Shown: positions 32,951 to 45,200 of the stretch, piece after piece | Layout of the letters: the number at the start of each line of letters is the position of its first letter | Numbering within the stretch: the stretch's first letter is position 1 | Source of the DNA: Ditylenchus dipsaci | Lineage: Eukaryota > Nematoda > Chromadorea > Rhabditida > Anguinidae | Reading direction: 5' to 3' | Assembly (NCBI GenBank): GCA_004194705.1 | Contig: SADC01000913.1 | Coordinates: 124,001 to 188,000 of the forward strand | Length of the DNA stretch: 64,000 bases | Notes under the pieces: model-generated | What the model saw: only the letters and a program-made list of their open reading frames with translations | Told to the model about the DNA's origin: nothing | Database searches by the model: none | Made by a program: the position numbers and the translations under genes

Positions 32951-33344
32951 AGAACCCTGTCTCTTCTTATCATGGCAATTTCAAATGTTTGAATGCGCGC
33001 GGGACCACATAAATTTTGTCAGTAATATTTTTGAATTATTTTTTGTGTGCATTTTGAATTTTAAACGTTATGTTCTATTCGATATAAGTCACACTCCTAA
33101 AGTGACAGTTGTGGAGCAGTGAATGTCGGATAAATTGTCCGATCTGGCAATGTCAAGCTAAGTTGTGCTCGACTAGTAAATGGTTCTAAATTTTGAAAAA
33201 GTTTACAAATTTATTTTCTAAACAACAAGCGCGAACCGGCGCTTCCAAAAAAAATAATTTAATATATTATTGACAAAAGGTGTGTGTGGTCCCGCGCGCA
33301 TTCAAATCTTTCGAATTGCCATGATAAGGAAGAGACAGGGTCCT
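32951..33344. mobile_element. TTAA-flanked MITE, word CCCTGTCTCTTC
   Basis: TTAA at 32947-32950 and 33345-33348. Ends AGAACCCTGTCTCTTC and inverted AGGACCCTGTCTCTTC. Arms continue through TCATGGCAATTxxAAA and GAATGCGCGCGGGACCACA. Confidence 0.8.
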
Positions 33345-33395
33345 TTAATAATTCATCGCGATCTCCAAAACTTGGAAATGTACCCCACAAATTTA

Positions 33396-34150
33396 ATTGA
33401 ACCCTAGACGACCACGTTGAAATGGTCGGCACTGACCACGTTAACCACGTAAAATAATGAGACTCATTGAGTTTGCAACCCGCCAGCGTTCCAAAATTAT
33501 ATTGACAGTCAAACCTCGATTTAACAACCCCACCTCAAGTTCGTTCCCACCTAGGGTCCGACACTTTTTTTAACCCCATCGATTATTATCGATTCTGTTT
33601 TGACAGTCTGGTCGCAAATATCGTAAGGATTCCAATTTTGCCTATCGTTTTCAAAAACCTAAAGTTTTCGCTTTTAAAAAATCAAAACCTTGATTTAACG
33701 ACCCCTTTTTTAAATTAGAAGGTCGTTAAATCGAGGTTTTGATTTTTAATAGCGAAAACTCTAGATTTCTGAAAACGATCGGAGAAATCGGAACCCTTAC
33801 GATATTTTCGACCAGACTGTCAAAAAAAATTCGATAAAATATTTTGAGAATGGGGTTCAAAAAAGTGTCGGACGCTAGGTGGGAACGAACTTGAGGTGGG
33901 GTCATTAAATCGAGTTTGACTGTATAGATTATGACAACAATGTGGTCAACGTGGTCAGCAGCCTATGTCACTATAAACGGAGTTATATTTCAGCCGGGTG
34001 GTGTCCTCTCAGCACGCAAAATATCTCATTTTGTAGCTGAGATTAATACCTTCCTAGATTCTCATACTTTTTTTCTAAATGTGTTTTATGGACGCCAAAT
34101 AAAGCTTTGCAAATATGACATGACCACATTGTGGTCGTCCTAGGGTTAAT
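33396..34150. mobile_element. Foldback, word GACCACGTTG, with nested MITE
   Basis: TTGAACCCTAGACGACCACG and inverted TTAACCCTAGGACGACCAC at the ends, with GACCACGTTxAACCACG words. It is interrupted by the MITE 33506-33922. Confidence 0.7.
33506..33922. mobile_element. CAGTC-family MITE, word TTTAACAACCCC
   Basis: CAGTCAAACCTCGATTTAAC at left, inverted at right. Word copies (CGATTTAACGACCCC, GGTCGTTAAATCGAGG) lie in the palindromic centre. The core GTTCGTTCCCACCTAGGGTC is shared with 32349. Confidence 0.8.
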
Positions 34151-34635
34151 AAAATCAAAATTTATTTAATATTCTCCAAGTTTAGTTATTACTGAAAAAG
34201 GGCAGGCCAGCGGGCAACAGTTGTTTGTAGACATTACAAGGAATTTCATAGACTGTTATCGATTCAACAATATTTTACTAGATCAATGGCTTTATCAAAA
34301 ATAAATACGCTTAGAAACTTCTGGGTGAGCAAAAAGTAAAGGAATGGTCATACTACGCGAGTACTGAAGGAAGAGAATTGTACTGAACACATAAAAACAA
34401 ACCCCGCGCAATGATTATCAATAACAATTACAACGCCAATAACTTTATTGGCAGACTAACTATTATACAACGGTAACTATACCAAACAACAACTATAACA
34501 AACTGTATTACACAAAGCAATTTCACTCCTAACGACTGGCAGTAGAAAATTCTGGACCTCACTCGTGCTGGTGGATCATAGAAATCACCTTAAAATAAGT
34601 AAATGTTAAAAAAGAACAAGGCTGAAAAACGTTAC

Positions 34636-37600
34636 ATATTGCTCCAATGCTGGGATCACGGCCCTGAATTTTAGGATTTAAATCAGATGCATAAAGTCCT
34701 AGCAAGTAAATAAATACCTGGAATTTATTGTAGAGCACTCCCTGAAAACATGAACGGGTATGAAATAAGCGATAACATAACAGACTATTTCTTATCGTAC
34801 CTGAGCCTCTCCATCCCCAAAATTTAACATCATCTGTTTGAGACGCTCTCCTGTTCGACCTTCGTCGCTTTCTCTAAAGAAGGTATCATGGACGTCAAGA
34901 GCTAGCATCTAGACTCAACAAATCAAACAAATTCCAGTTCGAAAATGAAAGAATCTACCTCAGCCCATAACTTTCTGTAATACATCCCCATCAAACGCCA
35001 GTTTCCGAAGATCGGAGTGAAATTGCATGGCTGATAATCGTTTCTATCTTTCTTGAATGGGAAGTACTCTGTAAAGTTTTGGTTTGTTGACTAGATACAT
35101 ATTATACAGTTGATTAAAACATACCCTTGTGCATTTCGGAGTACAGGTCAAGCCAGAACTTCTCCCTGCAAATTAAATGTTTCACATTGGTGATTTTCGG
35201 CGATGGAAAAAACTACCTCCTGTGTTCCATCTCACAAATTCTCAGGTCAAAATCAGTCCAAAACAGCGTCCTTTGAAATTGTATAGAAAGGCAATATAAA
35301 TTTCAAAATGAATACCTGTAGGTCTCCCACAGCATTGATCTCGAAAGGGCCAAAGAAGTTGCATCTGCGGTTTTAGCCAGAGATTCTCCAGTGACCTACA
35401 AAATAATACGGCTCAAAATACTAATTCACTTGTAAATCCTCTGTACCCTATGAGGACTACTGAGAGCTAGCAAGAGGTTCGGCTTATTCAAGAAAAATTG
35501 CATGAACATTGGAAATAGATCAGCGGCGTCAGATGCGGTGGCAAAACTAAAAGAAAAGGTCAGCAAGCAAAAGCAAAATTCAAGTTTTACCGTCCAAGAA
35601 CCGGTATAGAAATATCCCTGTAAGGAGAGCGAGAAAGTAGATACTGAATAGACCGACCGAACTAAAAGGAAATTTCATCAAACGACGAAACTACATCGAA
35701 ACAACTTACCGCGAACAACATGGCTTGCAACTGAGTGTGGTGAAGCATGGAATTCCCCGACTCATCGGGCTCATTTGCTTTTCCCAAGCAGTAGACAATT
35801 TTATCCAAATTACGAGGTTTGTTCTCAGCTAAAATGAACAGCTGAGCTAGGTGATCAACAAGCAAAAGAGTGAAAAAGCTCACGCCTTCCCAAAATGACT
35901 TGCCAAGCTCCATTACGCTTGCTTGGTCTGTCGAATGGATCCACATAGAATCTACCAAGATGTTCACCTAATTTACTGTTACACCAGATGGTGACCATAA
36001 CTTTTTATTTTACCCGTGCTCCTGTCTGCAACAGACCAGATTCGAACTGAAGGATGGCATCGTTCGAAACCGGAATCTGTGACTTCCTGAAAAAGATGAA
36101 AAATTATTTGGCCAAACAGTTATCAAAACCGACATGGAAGCTCAAGTTCAGCAAAAAGGACACAACCTCTAAAATAAATTTGAAACTTTTAAATGTCTCA
36201 ATTTCTCTCTGGTTCACAAACAGGCCGAACCAATAGTATTTTCAAAGGTAGGCCAAAACGGAAAGTAGTTCATCAAATCAAGCGAGTCCAGCCTAAAACC
36301 ACCGGTAAAGTTCATTAAAAGAGAATAAATATGAAAAGCAATTACTTATAGTGATCCTCTCCCTCACGGTGGCACATGTAGAACAAATCGTACCTGAAAA
36401 CATTAATGTGTATCTAGACGCTACTGAAAAAGAAGAAGAAAAAACGTGCAGTTGAAGGTCGCTCGTGAGCAATTCATTACTAGCTGCATAGATGCTCCAT
36501 GACTGCAGACGATCAAGGAACACTAAAAATCAATTCATCACTAAAGCCCTGATGCACGTGAATATCATGACGGTAGATTTACCCGGGCGAATCCTGTCGA
36601 CTAACCTAAAAATCGCTCGAAAATAATGACAGAAAGAGAACAAGAGTAAAGTCTACTCACTCATTAACAAAGTCACGAACAGTCTGTGGAGAGCCAGCCA
36701 TTGTGTTGCACAGACGATGCTCAGCAATATTCTTAAAACCCAACGGTTTGACGATTTGAGTGCTTTAATAGCAAGTAAAAATATACAAGATAGAGTAATC
36801 AATTCAAGAAATAATAATACCTGTGATGTCGGATTTCTTCGATAACCGAGGAATTATTCGTGAAACACCCGTTTTGAACGACGCTCTAGAGACCCAATTT
36901 TCCCAAGCTGTCCTTCTACTTGAACGATCTCCTACAACAAAGGAGGTAAAAGGGTAAGATGGCAAAAACATAAGGAGCTCACCGCAATATTTAAGCAAGG
37001 TGTACATAGAATGAGGCTCCATCAAACCTGCAAACAGCTTTGACTTGGAATAAATTAACACACGAGGTACGACAAACCTCGCCAAGGCCCGGTCTCTGGA
37101 TCATTTCTAAAAAAGTAAAAATTTAACCTAAAAAATCGCGCTAAAGAACCTAAAAATGTATAAACATCAGTAAAAAGTACATGTAGGTTGGGTCTACCCT
37201 CAAAAAACCGGCATCCTTAGTGACCGGCCCTGGTGTGCCGGTTTATCAAGGTCCGACCACAGCGTACTTATTTTTGCTGTGCTTCATTGTTGCTGTGAGA
37301 GCTCAATCCGAATCCCAAAGATTTATGAATAAGATCAAAAAAAACCAAATGAAAAAACACCAAAAAAATATTTCTTCCGCCGTTTTTGGCATGAAATTCG
37401 CAAATTTAGATACGAAACCCGGACCTGATCCAAAATTTGAGCCAGAAATTAAATGAAGACAATTTTAACTGCATTCCGGTTAGTATCATTATCCCAAACT
37501 AAAAACCCAGCCGAGTTAAAAAAATTACCCATCAGCAAGAAGCTTTAACGCATGAGGAGGAGCATGTTCCAAATGCTTTCGATCGGACACTACATGTACA

Positions 37601-38994
37601 CACTCCTCATTCGTAAATGTGATATTTGACCTGAAAGAATAAAAATCAAAAGTACTCATTCCAAAAAGGCTTACATGTATTTGTAATGAAAATTATTTAG
37701 CAGATTCTCAGATGAGGACAGGAATTTGTAGTCCTTTTCATTATGTACAGAGAATGAAGAAGAGCGAATCTCGGCCAGATACCACTCGATAAGTCGGAGC
37801 TGCCAAGCATTCAAATGCTCTTCATTTTTATTCTCATATATTTGCTGAAGATGTATCAGAAGTTCGCAATGTAGTAAAAGGAAGAACAACCGAAGAAAAT
37901 AATTAATCACCTGCAGAGCCTCCTGGAACTTTTTGTGTCGTATTTTGACAGCGGACTGGTTGTAGCAGAGGATGGAGACCTGGACAGATACAACTTCACT
38001 TTAAAAGTCAAACACCAAAAAAATTTTCTTTCGCCATTTTTGGCATGAAATTTGCAAATTCAGATACGATATTTAGATACATACGTAATGAATGTCATCT
38101 TTGAGCGCCTCAGTAGTACATTCCGGCCAATCAGTGAGCATTCTCATCAGCTAAAAAGGCTTATTTCTTACCGTAGCTAATAGAATAAGGGAATATGTAA
38201 GGCGGAAGATGGACAGTTAAGTACCACCAAGAGGTATCCACATCACATTGGACCTCACCCCAAATACCCAAGGATAAAGATTTAAAACCAAGCAATAGAC
38301 TTACCAAAGTATTGAAAGCATATTCACAGTCGTACTCTTCTGCTAGCAAAGGCAGCAGTGTAGTATCAAAGGTTTTTCCACCGATTTGTCTAAAAATTTG
38401 ACATTTTTCTGAGAGCACAGCGAGGCGTGGAAAATTTCTACCCGGTTTCTGATGCCTAAATGTGAAAAGAACCAACCTTCTTTGAGAAATTCCATGTGGT
38501 CCTGATGAGTGGCGCCATATTCCATGATCATTCGAACAGTACCCTCGTAGATTTCTTTGGCTGAAAATTGTAAAAAAACTTTCAAGTTAGAAAATCATCC
38601 AGACGTATAATATTTACGTGTAGCTTTGGCTATAGCTGGCCAATCTTCATTGCGAGCGATATTTGACAGGAATACATTATTCTCTGGAGTCTCATCCGGC
38701 ACAACGGGCTGCCTGAATAAAAGTGAGTGTATCGAGGGATATCAAAGCTGAAGAAAAAATCAAAAACATACACCACGTAGTATCCTGAAAATAGGGATGC
38801 TCCAGACCTAGTAAAATTAAATGAGTATGCAAACCTTCAAGTCTGGACGGCTTCTCATTTTCCATCTGAAACATGATTTGACGCTTTTGTTGAAGAACAT
38901 TTGGTGATGTCATTGGCGCTGCATCAAGAGAAGACCTTGCTTTGGCACATTCAACCATCTTAGAGGAGATGAAACAGGGTTTCGCATATTTGGT
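34636..38994 (-). CDS. M3A-family metallopeptidase homologue (mitochondrial intermediate peptidase-like), predicted inactive
   Basis: About 30 exons with 40-60 bp introns, read from 38994 down. Exon bounds: 38835-38994, 38774-38807, 38618-38712, 38477-38560, 38305-38455, 38085-38150, 37911-37998, 37675-37844, 37529-37630, 36983-37106, 36821-36931, 36661-36762, 36583-36605, to 36522, 36346-36393, to 36292, 36130-36168, 36014-36086, 35884-35967, 35710-35846, 35591-35661, 35447-35546, 35316-35395, 35217-35270, 35125-35165, 34959-35068, 34801-34908, 34718-34741, 34636-34663. The end is uncertain, perhaps to about 34550. The fold matches mitochondrial intermediate peptidase/thimet oligopeptidase throughout: VIEEIRHHSTQIVKPLGF, FVNELVDRIRP, EHLGRFYVDPFDRP, FTPIFGNW, MYYRKLWAEMLALDV, GRDPSIGA. 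MIP trims imported mitochondrial precursors. Here the HEMGH site reads HTQLQ and the DFAEVPS Glu is Asp. A Met at 38958 is in frame. An out-of-frame ATG at 38987 opens an Arg-rich, acid-free, presequence-like stretch. Single-base losses occur in exons 38305, 36983 and 36821. Confidence 0.85.
35591..35846 (-). other. Exons encoding the degenerate M3 active site
   Basis: Exon 35710-35846 ends GNSMLHHTQLQAMLFA and exon 35591-35661 begins FGRSIQYLL. Aligned without gaps to the M3A sequence around HEMGHAMHSMLGR, the first His is kept, the catalytic Glu is Thr and the second zinc His is Gln. Exons 36014-36086 through 34801-34908 keep perfect reading phase, so the change is not caused by an indel. 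Confidence 0.8.
37360..38072. repeat. Intronic repeat pair in the M3 gene
   Basis: TTTTTGGCATGAAATTCGCAAATTTAGATACGA (in pieces: TTTTTGGCATGAAATT, GCAAATTTAGATACGA) at 37384-37423 recurs at 38035-38070 in the same orientation, each inside a different intron. The 37190-37255 stretch (CAAAAAACCGGCATCC, GTGCCGGTTTATCAAGG) looks like the end of a word-type MITE. Confidence 0.6.
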
Positions 38995-39404
38995 CTGAAA
39001 TTTTTATGGTTAGCTAATGGATAGTGGCAGATGGCAGATAATATTCAGAAAATGTTGTTACGAATTCCTGATCTCTCAAGTTTCCCTATCGAATTCGAAC
39101 AACTTATTCAAATCGCAAGTAATCTAGTCTAGTCCGACAAGTGGAGAGCAAAGGTTACAGGATATCCCAAGATAATAATCGGTGACCACCGACGGTGGCC
39201 AAAAAGTGATAATTACTACTTTTTAAAATTATTTGATCGTTATTATTTGCTGTTAAAATGATTTTGTCCTGCAGCAGCAATTCCTTTGAGAAAAAATGCG
39301 AGAATCGAGCGAAGGATCAAAAAGCAGAATCAGGCTTTGAATAAGGAACTCAGGTAGTCTTTTTTCAAAGACCTCGTTGAGAGGTTTTCAAAGACCTCGT
39401 GAGA

Positions 39405-39518
39405 GGCTTCAAGTCTGGACGGTTTCTCATTTTCCATCTGAAACATGATTTGACGCTTTTGTTGAAGAACATTTGGTGATGTCATTGGCGGTTGCATCAA
39501 GAGAAGACCCTTGCTTTT
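39405..39518 (-). pseudogene. Duplicated first-exon fragment of the M3 gene
   Basis: About 114 bp nearly identical to 38836-38948 (first exon), same strand, about 570 bp upstream of the gene. It differs by a few substitutions and by run-length changes (GACCTT versus GACCCTT, GGCGCTGC versus GGCGGTTGC). Flanked by AAAGACCTCGTTGAGAGG direct repeats at 39370-39405. Not usable as an exon in its present frames. Confidence 0.75.
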
Positions 39519-39584
39519 TGCAGATTCGTGCAGAGCACTGAGACTTCTATAATGAAGTGCTGCCTCTTTTACGATGTTACTTAA

Positions 39585-39961
39585 AGGGCATGCCCACGCT
39601 AATAAGAGGTGGTGCCCGGGAATTCAAAAATTTTTCCTAATTATTGAACTTCTGTACGGATTTTTCAACTTGGTTTCTAACAAAACAAGGCCTAGAATTT
39701 AATTTTAGGTATGTTTTTGTTAGAAACCAGGGTCGTATTCAGGTAGGTTAGTAGAGTTTTGGATCAAGAGTTACTCGTGATCTACTCGACGTGTTTCACA
39801 CGGGCCGAGTAGGTTCAAAGATCATGAGTTACTTTTGATCTACTGACTCTACTAACCGACCTGAATACCACCCCAGGTTTCAAAATCCGTACATAAGTTC
39901 AATGGATAGGAAAAATTTTGAATTCCCGGGCACCACCTCTTATTAGCGTGGGCATGCCCCT
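39585..39961. mobile_element. TTAA-flanked MITE, word GGGCATGCCCACGC
   Basis: TTAA at 39581-39584 and 39962-39965. Ends AGGGCATGCCCACGCTAATA and inverted AGGGGCATGCCCACGC. The core TTCTGTACGGATTTTTCAAC and GGTTTCTAACAAAAC is shared with 10673-10906. The centre (39735-39880) is a second palindrome (TTACTCGTGATCTACTCGAC, inverted at 39828). Confidence 0.8.
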
Positions 39962-39965
39962 TTAA

Positions 39966-40042
39966 AGACCCTGTCTCTTTAATAATTAGGGAAAATTTTT
40001 TGAATTGGCGCGGGACCATTGATTAGGAAGAGACAGAGTCCT
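39966..40042. mobile_element. TTAA-flanked short MITE, word CCCTGTCTCTT
   Basis: Shares the TTAA at 39962-39965 with its neighbour and has TTAA at 40043-40046. Ends AGACCCTGTCTCTT and inverted AGGACTCTGTCTCTTC. 77-bp deletion derivative of the 32951-33344 family. Confidence 0.75.
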
Positions 40043-40686
40043 TTAAAAAAACTGGGGAAACAGAGCCACTCGAAGTTTCCGAAAAACCAGGATGCCGAGT
40101 ACCATGGGTTTGAGCCTATTTAAGAAAAAATTGATCTGTTATTTTACTAGATTACAAATATTGATGTTTACATTCCTGTAAAAATGATGGTTTTAATAGA
40201 TGTAAATTCTTATTTAACAATGACCTTTCTTTTATGTAAAATTCACAAAATGCATTGTGTTTATTATTTGGCAACACATAGTCAGCAACCCAGCAATATG
40301 CAACACATCTTCATAGTCAGTAGTAACCACTAACAAATTCTAGCATATAGAGAGACAACTAGAAAATAGAAGAACTAACTAATTAATACAGTCAACAGGG
40401 GAGGGCAATAAGACTCACAAAAACAGCATTCACATGACTAGAGAACAGACTCGATTCTATACAATTTACCAGTATCTACAATCCAAACCTCGATGTAAGA
40501 AATACAATTCAACTTCGATCCAGTGTTCGGTCCCACACTTCTTTACTACATTTTAGCGCTGATTATGATACTGATGACTATAAACCAGGGCTCTCAAATG
40601 TTATTTTTAAAGGGTGGGCCAAGGACAGTGATGGTGATTTAACTGAAGGCTGAAAAAGGGAATAAAAAAGAGGATGGGGTAAATAG

Positions 40687-41146
40687 GCAATACTCGCCAG
40701 GTTCGCTAAATTATTGCCTCAGCACCGCCTCTTGCCCGGGGCAGTGTGCACCGGGTGACGGGTCAGTGCCTGAGGGTTTTCAAAGTTGTCAATACGATTT
40801 GACGCTATTCGCAGGGCCAACTTTTATTGAAGTTAATAAATTTGAAACCTTCGTGCGTGTTTTGAGACAAATCGAGAGGCTCCGGGGCGCCCCATTACCA
40901 CACTTTGCATTCGCCTCGACCGCGCCGCAGACTCTCTTTACTCGTTCCTAAACAACCGCACACTGTGAGGCGAACCAGGCTACTGCCACAACACCGCCCC
41001 ACGCCCCGGGGCGGACACATCACTGGCCAAGGAATTAACCTAATTCCAAGCAGCCAATTCCAAGAGGCAATTTTCGCCAGGTTTGCCAGATTATAGCCTC
41101 AGCACCACCTCTAGCCCAGGGTCGGTGCGCACCGGGTGACGGCGCT
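40687..41146. repeat. 75-bp direct repeat pair
   Basis: CAATACTCGCCAGGTTCGCT, GCCTCAGCACCGCCTCTTGC and GTGCACCGGGTGACGG (40687-40762) recur at 41070-41146 with few changes. The intervening 300 bp are GC-richer than the surroundings. Possibly the ends of one decayed element. Confidence 0.6.
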
Positions 41147-41159
41147 TTCACTCGGTAAT

Positions 41160-42160
41160 ATATTGAAAAGCAAGCAGAAAACGTCGCAACATTTTACACG
41201 AAATAAAATCGCCGCTTTAGAGGAGATGAACAGCTTGATTTAAAAAAAATTATGGCATTTAAATTTGTAAACCAGTTATGGCGAAGCCGCGGATATTTTT
41301 TTTTGAAATATCGATTCACCAATATTTCGAATACTCATATTCGATAATTTCTAATATCGATCAAATATTAAATAGTCGACCACCCAATCTGGACCATCAA
41401 TGTCAAAATTTGAGACAAAATGAAATCAAAATGTGGTAGGACTCAAACTGGAAGCACATTGTCACATTTAAAGTCGACTGTAATCACTTTCTCAAACAAT
41501 TTCTAACATTCTAAATGTTTATACTCTACAAATGGACTATTTTCATCATTATCTATAAATGTGTTGTTCTAGAATTCTCATCCTGGTCTGTTGTTGGTAT
41601 AAGGGTACGATCCATCGGATAAGTCAGGCTCTAAAAATGTCAATTGGTTGTTAAAAAAGGTGTAAAACAAACATGTGAGGAGCTGGTGGTAGATGAAGAA
41701 CTGCTTGCCCAAACATCGCTAGGATGGTTGGCTTCGTTCAACTCAAGCTGTCCGTCATCTCTCCACTGGGTATCAACTCACTTCTATGTATCTAAAAAGT
41801 GTATGTAAAAACTTGGTTTGGAGTAATTTTTTTGGAAAAATAGCGTGCATCAGTGAGCATTTGACCTATGCAATGAGACAGCTAAACATAGTACATGGTG
41901 TCTCAAAGTATTAGGTATTTTTGGTAAGTAAAGTATTAGGTATATTTTTATGGCCCTCTCGAAAAAATGCTTGGGGTTACATTCATTTTACATGTGCTTG
42001 ATAGTAGTTACATTTCGAAACAGCAATTATCCAGCTTTGAATTGAGCCAAAACTTACCTTATCCACAGCATTGGACGACCTAGCCGATCGACTCCTGCTG
42101 CTTGTTTCAAGCTCTCTTCTTTGGCATTTTCAGCTATTGTAGCTGAAGTCATAGTAGCAC
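41160..42160. other. No recognisable gene
   Basis: AT-rich intergenic sequence between the first exon of the M3 gene and the last exon of the PTEN gene. TATTAGGTA(T/A)TTTT occurs twice around 41910-41950. Nothing else was seen. Confidence 0.45.
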
Positions 42161-42211
42161 TTCTGGTGTGAATCACAGCATTCAAGGAGTTCAGATCCAC
42201 GGGCGTTCTGG

Positions 42212-45200
42212 TCACAGAAGAGCTTTCCGAAGATCTTCCCCCTCTTCATCTAGTTGCTCAAACGAAGTGGGTCTGAAGAAGTCGAAGTCGTCGAAACACG
42301 ACGGTCCATCTGTGTCTTCAACATCCGCCTCGTTATCCACATACAACGGTGGTCGATCAGTCATTGAAGTGTTTTTGTTGTGGTTATGTCTTTGCCTTCT
42401 CTTAGAACAACCGTATTTGGCACATACTGTGGGATCTTGGTTTTGAGCAGGGCAACTGAATTAGCAATGTATGGTTTACATGCAAAACTGGCATAGTCGT
42501 ACCCAGGGCGGGGGTCTAGCGGCTATAGCCCGTCAGAATTTTTCAATTTTTTATCCTATTTGCCCGCCCCCTCGCGTTAGAAAATCCTGGGTACGGCAAC
42601 CGGACAAAAACGTTTTTAAAAGTATCTGTCGCGCGACAAATATTTTTAAAAGCCTTTTTTGTCCGGTTGCCCTAGGTACGTTTATGAAAACTGAGTACTT
42701 TTTCGAAAACAGTCATACACTGATTTATGGTTTGTTGAAAGGAAGGGGCGATTTTAATCATTGTTCGGCATACGCCTCAAACACAATGAGAAGGCTGTTT
42801 GCGGATGCTAAATCAGATTCGTCAGTCGGAAATAGTCCTTTTTCTAAAATTATTTAATTTTGCTATCTTATAGCTTAGATTCAGGGCTAACAGATGAGCT
42901 ATTGATAAAAATTTGATGTTGTTTAAAAAATTGAGATAAAAAAGAAGAATGCGTCCAAGAAGCCTGACTCAAATTCGAGTAAGGATTCTTGACGTACTCT
43001 TTCTTTTTATCTCAACTTTTTAAGAACATCTACGTTATGAATAACTTAGATTTCAGCTCTGAATCTTAGCTACAAGATGGCGAAAAAATTTTCTCTTGAA
43101 AAATTTAAAAAATATATGGCCATTTCCGAGTGACAAATCTGATTCAGCATCCGCAAATAGCCTCTTCATTGTGTTTGAAGTAGGGTTGTGAAATTTCCGG
43201 AATAACAAAAATCTGAGAATTTTCTAGAGTAAATTTAGAATTTTATAAAGAAGAACTGAAAATCCCGGAGAATTCTCCTGAATTCCGGAGAATTGTACAG
43301 CTTGGTTTGAAGCCATAGTGAAGTTTAAAAGATTTTGGGGATTATTTATGAATTCGCGCTCATTGTAATAGATAACTATCAGTAAATATTAAAAACAGAC
43401 AGCTTACTGGTAATGGAAGTTTGGATGTTTGGAGTGCGAAGTGATTCTTTGCGGAAAAAAAACTTTTTGAGGTGTGGATCGCTGAGTCTCGGGTCGTTGT
43501 GAACATATGAAATGGCTGATGACCACTCAGGTCCGGAATGCTTGACGAAAATTGGGAGGAAGATGAAGAATCTGTGAATCCATTGCATGACTGATGGTCG
43601 CCATCCACAACTGTTGAATTGGTGGATCCAGTCTGGGATGAGAACAGCTTCTTTTGCCTAAGCTCCACCTGCAAATTGGTCAATTTGAATGGGAGTTTGT
43701 AACCTTGAATGCAACTTTTGCCTTTTGTAGGCGTCCTTTTCGGTTTGCTTGAAGTAGTGGTTCGGATGAAAGACTCTGCCAGTCTTACTGCAACAAGCAT
43801 GTTATAGTAGGTGTTTTTTGTGTATTGTTAGACTTACCGTCGTTCATGTTTTCATCGATACACCTGGTGACTATGTACACCTGGAAAGAATTGATAATTA
43901 CTCCAAAAATACAATGTTGCAATCATATCCGTGATTATAATTTTTCTTGAAGGAACTTAAAAGTTTTGTAAACACTATTCAACTCATATTTGAAAAGAAA
44001 TTTCGTTTGGTATAAAAATGTCAAAAACGCGATTTTTGGCTCCCTGTGGTTTGGGTCCTGGTCTTTCAGCCTAGATCAAAAAATATAAACAATATAGGTA
44101 TTATGGTCAAATTTGAATGGCCGTTCCGGTGGATTTGTTGTAATAGAAATACTGTGAAAATTTAAAGGCGTGTTTTTTTTGACACACCGTACCTTAAAAG
44201 CCATGTCCAATTCACGGCCTTTGTGGCCCTGTCTATCTCCTGGACGCCATACACAGACACATGCTCTTCTTTTTGACGCATTACGCAATAGGGCCCATCA
44301 GCATTGGGTCTTCCGGCTGCCGCTTTTGGCATTACTGGACCTTCTTTGGCATACTCTGGCGTCGGCTATTGTACAAATCTTTAATGAGGCCTTTTGTAGG
44401 CCGTCTGAAACAATTTGGTTTATAGTGGATGTGGATTCTTCAAATAAAATACTACCTGAGAATGTCGACAATGCCGTACCGAGGGGCGTGCTTCTCGCTT
44501 TGATAGATGGCCTTCAACGACTCTATGGGGCAGTGACGATCTAGGCCAGGAGGTCGTCTACTATAATGTCTGCTTCAAACTGTTCATGGTCGGTATCTAG
44601 GCTAGCGCGCACCATTGGCTCTTTGGTTTTGTGAACGTCCCACCACCATCTTGCGACATCCAAATCTTCTCTGACTCGATAATGTGACTGCAGGGGATTT
44701 GCCGGAGCCTGAAATTCATCACTTTGGATTTTGATATTTGTGAAAAAAAACATTTTAGGTTCGAATCGCAGGGAGAACATCTGGTTTTACATATGGTTGA
44801 TTTTATGGAATTGTATTTTTAAAGAATTTATGTGTCAATTTTTGGATATGACTACTTCTTAATCCATCTAGGCAGCCGGGGAGATAGGGATAAAATGGAA
44901 CAAATGAGCATCGATAATTCAAAGCCCAAGAAGTCCTGAAAATCCCTCTTGGCCATCGAATAAAAGTCTATGCGCCTACTTGGATCCGAACTTTTTAGAT
45001 ACAGGGAATTTTTTAGGAATTCAACTTGCTCATATCTTTCCGTCCTGTAACTTTTTTTAGAAAGCCTAAAGGTTACAGATCGAACACCCTGTATTTTCAT
45101 CACAAACCTACGTTTTTTAGCCATTCCATTAAATCTGAGCGCCATTTAGCAGTTCTTCTTGGTTCAAACAAACCAGCTGAAGATTTATGTCCACCACTCG

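Noticed and set aside
44170..44544. 124-codon + strand open frame
   Set aside because: It lies antisense to daf-18 exons 44193-44404 and 44456-44708, whose minus-strand translation aligns with DAF-18. The + frame has no motif.
44852..45145. 97-codon minus frame ([20 protein letters not shown])
   Set aside because: It lies in the intron between daf-18 exons 45112 and 44708, and the flanking exon phases join without it. It starts near a TACAGGGTGTTCGATC stretch that looks transposon-derived. I cannot name a family.
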